Source of the DNA: Sipunculus nudus
Taxonomy: Eukaryota > Annelida > Sipuncula > Golfingiida > Sipunculidae
Assembly: GCA_026874595.1 (NCBI GenBank)
Contig: CM049306.1
Location: 46,874,019 to 46,938,018 of the forward strand
Direction of reading: 5' to 3'
DNA: 64,000 bases
Shown here piece after piece: positions 57,381 through 64,000 of this stretch. The notes beneath the pieces were generated by a model. That model ran no database searches. It had not been told where the DNA came from and saw only the letters and a program-made list of their open reading frames with translations. The translations under genes were made by a program, and so were the position numbers. Numbering within the stretch: the stretch's first letter is position 1; each line of letters begins with the position of its first letter.

Positions 57381-58727
57381 TATTTATATATATATATTAC
57401 ATATATCGTTTGGTAATTAAATCATCGTAATTTGTAATATAATATATTGTTATATCAATTTTTTTACACAGAGTTATGAACAGTATAAAGAATGTATGTT
57501 ATAACAGAGTTATCTAAAATACAGGTTTCACAGTATCCTTGTTTAAACAAACAGAATGATTAGTTTGGATAATGTCAGTCCAGGCATACGAATGGCGCAT
57601 ATTAGCTTGGTTATAGTATCTGTTTGAAAAGGATAATATATCTCTACGAGAGAATTAACTTTCCTACCAAACAAGCCGTATGTTAATGATAAGGCATTAC
57701 AATGATCATTCTTGTTAGGCTTAGAATACAGCAATTAGAAGATTAACGGCTGCCTCATTACATTAGTCTACAATCAGTCTGCTATTGAACAAGGTCACAG
57801 TATTATTCAATGAAAGTCACAAAAATTGCTCATTTTCAAACGGAAGCGCACTGAATTGTTACTGATGGTGACTTCCGTTTCGTTGGTTAGGGGAAATTAG
57901 CTTTTGGTTCAGTTCACGTGCCATAGCTCATGGATTTACTTTTTTTCTTGTTGCTGTGCGGTTAAAAATAAATACGATTTTTTTCGACGTACACAGTCCT
58001 AACGCAGTGGTTATACATGGCACTCAGTCCCGAACTCCGTCGCTTTGATTGCTTGTTCTTAAGCAAGTTTTCCCTATTTTCACCTCAAGGCTTGCATGGC
58101 ACAAGGTAAAGTAACTGCGTGAGAAGTGTAATAAATAAATGCATTTAGGGTGGCTATTTTTGTTCTTGTTAAACACAGCTTCTAGAGAGCTATTTCGCTA
58201 ATGGTATTGGCACCTTTCATGTGACTGATCCTTCATTTTTTTTTTATAAAACTCCAGGTATCAAAATTAAGTTATTATAAGAATTTGATTAGTATTTGTA
58301 TAAACCTGTTTACAAATACTACATTTGTGCAATTTTAACACTTAGCACATGAGTGAACAATGTCCAGAAAACATATTTTTATTTCTTGTTCAGAGATGAA
58401 TGAACCATTCCCGAACTTCATGTGAACAAAAACTAGATTACAGAAAGACCATGCTTTCGCATATATTACTCATCATTGTACATTTGCATTGTTAGATATA
58501 TGCATTCATATTGACGTTTAAACAGAATCAATGTATTGAAGTGGGGATTATTTCAAGCTGTTGGATAAAGGTCATTTGATATAATGTGATACAAGATGAA
58601 TCGAGATTCACGTTATAGATGAACAGCCCATGCCTATCAGGAGTATAATTTAAGATATAACCAAATGAATTGAGTTATTGAAAGGTTATGTACGAAGCTA
58701 AATTGTCACCATAAGGAATCTTCAAGT
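55100..58727. other. Intergenic DNA upstream of the divergent GT31 gene
   Basis: This stretch holds C-rich runs near 55636-55703, a strong hairpin at 56056-56111 and a (TA)n-rich patch at about 57342-57400. No exon or promoter could be supported, although the 5' untranslated part of the gene at 58728 probably begins here. Confidence 0.45.
56056..56111. repeat. Long imperfect palindrome
   Basis: GTGGTTTCAAATTCGCG pairs with CGCGAAATTGAAACCAC with one mismatch, and an inner CGCGGTC/GACCGCG pair offers a second fold. Related CGCGAAAA..AAGCCCCG-type pieces lie near 57178 and 61950, so it is probably a small transposon or its end. Confidence 0.55.
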
Positions 58728-59882
58728 ATGTCACGGAATTTAGCAAAAGTCTTCATGGTCGTTTCATTGGTGGGTGTGATCGCTTATGGAATAAGATACA
58801 ATTGTATAACCCAACTTTATACGAAATTAGCGGATTATAAAGCATTTGGAGTAAGCTTATCTCCTATTACGGACAAAGGCAGGGCTAAGGTGAGTCATAT
58901 TACTTGGACTGATGACAAGAAACGTTATTTGGACTCCAAAGCGGAAAAGAGGAAGAGACCAATCCGTATTGCACAAAACAAGCATGAACCATTCCAGAGG
59001 AAGCGTCCTAAAACAATATCAAATGGAATAGTAAATCCCCACCGGTTTAATATTACAATCAAACCAGAAAATTTATGTCAAGATGACCTATTTTTAATCA
59101 TGTATGTGCACACGGCACCTAAAAACTTCTACAGAAGGAAATTGATACGCAGTGCCTGGGGAAACCAGTCCTATTACGACCACACACAGCTACGTGTTTT
59201 ATTTGTTATGGGCTCGACACAACACAAGATTCTTCAGACTAGCATCGAAATGGAAGCGAAAATTCATCATGACATTTTGCAAGAGGACTTTCTTGATAGT
59301 TACAAAAACCTTACCTATAAGGCTGTGGCAGCCTTGAAGTACATATCCCAGCATTGCGAACATGTTCCTTATATTCTTAAAACCGACGATGACATTTTTG
59401 TCAATATGTTCTCTCTTGTGAGAAAACTATCTGCTATACAAGGACCATTAAAGAAGAATTCAATCATGTGCAACGTTTGGTACGGCATGCGAGTCTTTCG
59501 TAATCCAGGGTCAAAATGGTTTGTGTCGAAGGATGAATACGAACAGGATGAATATCCACCATATTGTTCTGGTTCCGCATACATAATCTCCACCGATTGT
59601 GCAAAACCATTACTCAAAGCTTCACTGGAAACGAATTTTTTCTGGGTTGACGACGTTTACATTACTGGCATGCTACCACAAAAGCTTGGGATAAAACTGA
59701 TAAGTTGGAACAATGCTTATGCTTTCAAATTCTCAATGGCTGAAAAGAGATTTAAATCAAATTTTAGAATTGCAGTGCGTAAACTTTTGTTCTCACATGG
59801 CTTTCGGATGGGTAGCATGAGACGCTTGTGGATGGATATTGTCAAATATAATAAAAACACAAAGGTAGCTGAATTTCTGTAA
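58728..59882 (+). CDS. Beta-1,3-galactosyltransferase-like protein (GT31), divergent copy E
   Basis: This is a complete single-exon gene of 384 residues on the opposite strand to the array. A hydrophobic anchor spans about 7-22, followed by a basic stem to about residue 100. The catalytic domain shows YRRKLIRSAWGNQS (135-148), FVMGS (159-163), HDILQEDFLDSYKNLTYK (181-198), LKTDDDIFVN with DDD at 220-222, KWFVS (263-267), YPPYCSGSAY (276-285) and DDVYITG (308-314). Sequons are at 108, 146 and 194. Core boxes are close to the array copies, but stem and C-terminus differ throughout, and none of the array flank is present. It is therefore an older paralogue, possibly near the source of the array. 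The start has A at -3. Donor and acceptor are unknown. Confidence 0.93.
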   Translation: MSRNLAKVFMVVSLVGVIAYGIRYNCITQLYTKLADYKAFGVSLSPITDKGRAKVSHITWTDDKKRYLDSKAEKRKRPIRIAQNKHEPFQRKRPKTISNGIVNPHRFNITIKPENLCQDDLFLIMYVHTAPKNFYRRKLIRSAWGNQSYYDHTQLRVLFVMGSTQHKILQTSIEMEAKIHHDILQEDFLDSYKNLTYKAVAALKYISQHCEHVPYILKTDDDIFVNMFSLVRKLSAIQGPLKKNSIMCNVWYGMRVFRNPGSKWFVSKDEYEQDEYPPYCSGSAYIISTDCAKPLLKASLETNFFWVDDVYITGMLPQKLGIKLISWNNAYAFKFSMAEKRFKSNFRIAVRKLLFSHGFRMGSMRRLWMDIVKYNKNTKVAEFL

Positions 59883-61778
59883 ATGATGTTTTCATTAAAA
59901 TGCAAAGCAGTGTTTATCTGAGTACATGTATAACTTTAGAGTATTACCCCTCTGAACATTTATTTCAGAAAATTACTGGTACGCAAAATGCATGTGTTTG
60001 GGAAAAATATATTTAGTCAAAAAATATGTAAGTAACATTCGTGAAATTCTGGCCATTGTATGTAGCTGTATTTGAAGAGAATAAGCGAAATATTAAAAAG
60101 ATTGCTGGTTCTTTTAAATGTTAAACATTGCCCATCGTGTGTGATGTTCAACCCTGGTGCACATATACAGAAGTAGAGTGTAACCTGAAAAATATAATGA
60201 TATAATGAGATTAACGATTTCATTATCCTTGAATTAATATTGCTAGGATTTTACATAATGATGACACGCTTTATGGTGTGTATATGTAGTACATGTACGT
60301 TTGAAATAGAAGTTATCTTTGCTAGGCAATTTCATTTACACTCACAGTATCATGTCTTTTATCATGAATTAAAGTATGAACGCTTCTCTCTCTGAAATGG
60401 AGTTCATTCCTTGTACGCACTGCAATAATAAATGTAAGCATTTTGTGTTTTTATACGTGTTTAGTCTTGTGTTATTACATGAATCGTGTGTTTTAGCAAC
60501 GGGATGGCAGTTTCCTTAGAAAATTTTAAGTTCTTTCTAAGTCAACGTTAATGCATAGATGTATTATCAGTTAAAGAAACGAAGCACATAGTTGTTCAAG
60601 TAATAGGTTCCGTAACATCCGGTGATGTAAATGTGATCAAATGAAATATCAGAGAGTTTGAACGTTATATAAATTGTAGAACGCAAGTATTTAGTTAATG
60701 AAAAATCATATCTTCAGATCCAGCTCTATATCAGAGAGAGAGAGAGAGAGAAAAAAAAAACCAGAAAAGGAAAAAAATGCCCGAAAACGAACCGGTGATA
60801 CATAATACAAAACGAACTTTGCTAATTTTTACTTTAGGTTCCGGGTATGGTCTTTCCGGATGTGCGGCATGTGTGTGTGTGTATGTCTGTTTGTGTGTTT
60901 TACATTGAATATAATGCATATAGGATATGGTCCTTCCTCTGTTTTTATGTTCTTAGACCATGATCCATGGAACATGAACAGGAACGAGAATATCATATTT
61001 TCTTAAAGTTTACTTGGTAATTTACACTTTAGCTCATTAAGATTTACAATCTGATTTATCACTCAAATTCAAATTTTCGCAAAATTATATACCTTTTTGA
61101 TAAGACGTGCCATTTAAATAAGAACAGTCACTTATACTTTTGTCTCAAAGGCATTTCATGTAATATTTTTTTTATTTACGGCATATCTTAAACGAAGTCT
61201 AAAAATAAAAAAAGCAAAAAAAAAAAAAATCCATTTAAAAGGGGACGAATCACCTATAAAGCATGTTGAATTAACACGAAAAATAGTTTCTTCCCTTTAA
61301 AATAAACATGTACCTTCCAAATTATTGTCTTGAAACCGTTTGCTTACTCCTGTAAACGGTGTATCGGGCACGATCAGAGGTGTCAAAATAAACACAGCGC
61401 TATGGGCCGTGTGCATCGCGGAGCCATAACACGTGCCAATCAGGACAGACTTAGCCAAAAGATGTAATACATATTCCCGCTGGCTTTAACATCACGTGTT
61501 GAGGCTCATATTCTGACCTCCGGTCACGTGGCCTTGTAATAGTTAACAGACACACATGACCTGAGTTTACCAACACGCAGAGCCATAACAAGGTGTTAAA
61601 CAGCCGTGTGCGAGGTACTATGACTGTGTGCTGGGATGGTTTGGCTGGATGACTTTTGTATAAAGCAAAACTGAACTGATAGTGTGAAAAAATGGGCATA
61701 GTATTGCTCCTGATTGTGTCTCTTCTAAAATGATAACAGATTTTTTTTTCCGTTTCCATAATCAGAGCTTTATATTTG
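59883..61778. other. Downstream of copy E and intergenic DNA
   Basis: A possible polyadenylation signal AATAAA lies at 60427-60432, and a GA run lies at about 60733-60751. No further gene was recognised. Confidence 0.45.
60427..60432 (+). promoter_or_regulatory. Possible polyadenylation signal of copy E
   Basis: AATAAA about 545 bases past the stop. Such hexamers are common in AT-rich DNA, so the assignment is tentative. Confidence 0.3.
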
Positions 61779-64000
61779 AAAATTATATAAGATCTTTAAC
61801 ATTACCTGATAATGCACGAGGATGTTTTCCTTGGCCTGTTGTTTTTCACATTTTTAAGGGTTTGCGCGCATGTCAAATAAAAATGATAATGGAAACCTAC
61901 GGAGGGTTCTGTAAAAGACCCTAGCGAAGCAATAAAAAACTAAAAAAATCGCGAAAATTTAAGCCCCGAATATAAAGACAATCACGGCATCATGCACTTT
62001 CTTACTAGGAGAAAGCTGATTTACCTGACCTTTCTATTGACTGTTACATTTTTATGGTGAAATATGATAAATATGTCATCACAATGGGACCATCTGATCC
62101 TGACAAGAACAGAAGTATCATGTCCAAGAGCGGTGGTTCTCTCCGGGTCCCTTGTTTTTCCTCTATAGATCCCTACACAATATCAAACGCCACCAACCGG
62201 GAAAACGGAGAGTGTTTTGTATTACTTATGACTAGTCGTAAATTCAAAAAAGGTTTATTATATATGACAGTCAAAGGTCCGTTTCCACCCTCGCCCGTCA
62301 AGGAGAAGTAATAAATGGATTTCAAAAGACCAGATTTGCACAAATTCAAATCCGATTTGAGTGACTGCAACCCTTAAAAACCCGGCTTAAGTTGACTGAT
62401 GTTCTATCCCCGTGATTAGTTTTTTTTATGTCTGATAGTGATAGGATTATATTAGTGCCGGGAACTATTTGGAGTCAGAGAAGTTTCCCGATGTGGTCAC
62501 GGTATAAAGATACAGCAAGGGAACTTTTATGTATTTTGTATTCTAAAATGTGAACAAAATAACAAAAATGATCTGATGTCGTGTAATCAAAGTCTTGTAA
62601 TATAAGAATTTAAATTATGTGTTTTGTTCATTTTTTATAAAGTCACTGCACATGGTCTCTTTTATACAGATGCCAAGGACTCACCTCCATCCGCCCTTGA
62701 CCTCTGGCGGCCATGTTGGGTTTCTGACGGTGCTAATCCTCTCATAGGTAAATACAGTCTTAATTACAATTTCACAGCTATTGTTTTAACTGTTCTTTAG
62801 TAAATGCACGGAAGGTCATGATTCTCTCTGACAGCCGGAAAGGATTTTGACGCTGGACTAGATTTTTGGAGTCCACATTGAATGGGTCTTCAATTCTATA
62901 TTTCCTATATCCTGTCATGGTTACAAATCGTTTGTGAAAAATTTCCTATAGGGTCCTCAGGTTTTGAGCTAAAAATAACCAAAATTATATAAGATCTTTA
63001 AAATTACCTAATAGTTTACGAGGATGTGTTTCCTTGGCTTGTTCTTTATCACATGTTTAAGGGTTTGCGCGCTGACCTTCCTTTGACTGTTCCATTTTAA
63101 TGGTGAAATATGATAAATATGTCAATCTCATCACACATTGCACCATCTGTTCTTGACTAGAACAGAAGTATAGAGGAGGCCCGTCTAAGGTCAATGGTTC
63201 TCTCCGGATCTTTCTATTCCCTCTCTATATCCCAACAGAATATCGAACGCGACCACACGGGAAAACGCAGATTGTATCGTATTAGTTCGGACTATTGGAA
63301 AAATAAATGCATTGCTCGATATTGCTTGTATCACGACTCAAGTAGGCTTACCAGCCCAATTATCATTGCCTTCTGAGTCGGGTTGTTACGGCTACCCTCG
63401 ACCGTCTAGGGAGAGGTCATAAAGAGATTTCAAAAGAGATTTTCCACAAACCGGGAAAATGGAGATTGTATCATATTAGTTATGACTAGTGGTTAAATAA
63501 ATAAAGTCTATTATATATGACAGACGTAGGTCCGTTTCTCCCCTCGACCGTTAAGGAGGGGTAATAAAGGGATTTCAAATGACCAGACATGCACAAATTC
63601 AAATCCCATTTGATGGACTGCAAACTTTTACAAACCTGGCTTACGTTGACTGATGTTCTATCCCCGTGATTACCCTGTTTTTATATATGATAGGGATAGG
63701 ATTAGTGCCGGAGACCATAGAGAGTCTGGAAGTTCCCCCAGATGTTCACGGTATAAAGATACAGCAAGATGACTATCATGAATTTTATATTCTAAAATGT
63801 GAACAAAATAACACAAATGATCTGAAGTCGTGTAATTAAAGTCTTGTAGTATAATAATTTAAATTATGTGTTTTGTTCGTTTTTAAAAGTTACTGCACAT
63901 GGTCTCTTTCATACAAATGCCAAGGACTCGCCTTAATTCGCCCATGACCTTTGGCGGCCATACTAGATTTCTGATATATTAAAACAATCTTCATTACAAA
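61779..64000. repeat. Direct duplication with a period of about 1.2 kb
   Basis: AAAATTATATAAGATCTTTA, then GGGTTTGCGCGC, then TGGTGAAATATGATAAATAT, GGTTCTCTCCGG, and TGCACATGGTCTCTTT occur in order from 61779 and again from 62980 to near 63905. The second copy contains a further internal duplication around CCGGGAAAA..GGAGATTGTATC near 63440. The duplication runs off the window edge. Confidence 0.7.
62670..62747 (+). other. Exon-like block in the first duplicate
   Basis: A 78-base block follows TTTTATACAG and precedes GTAAATACAG, so both splice signals look good. One frame is open throughout and reads DSPPSALDLWRPCWVSDG in its centre. The counterpart in the second duplicate (near 63920) has lost the acceptor AG and contains stops. 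No family was recognised. It may be a real small exon or a repeat that happens to carry splice-like ends. Confidence 0.3.

Overview
This window is AT-rich, repeat-dense animal DNA, most likely from a bivalve mollusc. That placement is an inference from the repeat types: terminal-inverted-repeat elements whose ends read TTTTAGCTCAGCTGA followed by GTCC runs, minisatellites built on TCAAGGTCA, a Ty3/gypsy element with integrase ahead of reverse transcriptase, a DIRS-type tyrosine-recombinase element, and single-exon GT31 glycosyltransferases. No bacterial gene organisation, rRNA or ordinary tRNA gene was seen.

The genes that can be supported are all one family: beta-1,3-galactosyltransferase-like type II Golgi enzymes (GT31). 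Three intact single-exon copies (16423-17667, 32159-33367, 41956-43170) and one wrecked copy (25716-26898) lie on the minus strand. A fifth, divergent copy (58728-59882) lies on the plus strand without the array flanks. The minus-strand copies sit in segmental duplications: unit B (22787-31320), unit C (31321-37500) and unit D (37501-51835) share long stretches of non-coding flank in the same order, while copy A (16423-17667) keeps only short shared flanks. The middle of the copy C gene looks like copy A although both of its ends look like copy D, which suggests gene conversion.

Because units B, C and D are paralogous, they act as empty-site controls for one another, and several mobile elements can be delimited by eye. 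A hAT-type MITE with 8-bp target duplications occurs twice (19000-19390, 29961-30370). A 700-bp element with a 9-bp target duplication lies in unit C (34638-35336), with a partial relative at 10537-10905. A tRNA-related SINE-like insert is specific to unit B (28872-29018). A 3.5-kb insert with inverted ends is in unit D (about 37706-41190). A Ty3/gypsy element of Gmr1-like domain order (gag, protease, integrase, reverse transcriptase, RNase H) breaks unit D between about 46080 and 51627.

Outside the array, positions 1731-7844 hold a 6.1-kb region bounded by inverted repeats and filled with several tandem-repeat families. Positions 18455-19860 hold a decayed DIRS element whose recombinase frame is split by a hAT MITE. 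Positions 53369-55099 hold five copies of a 339-bp repeat ending in the same terminal repeat as the 1731-7844 element. Positions 61779-64000 are a 1.2-kb direct duplication with an exon-like block. Most remaining DNA is AT-rich intergenic sequence with (TA)n tracts and homopolymer runs in which no gene was seen. All similarity statements come from reading the sequence by eye; no alignment or database search was run.
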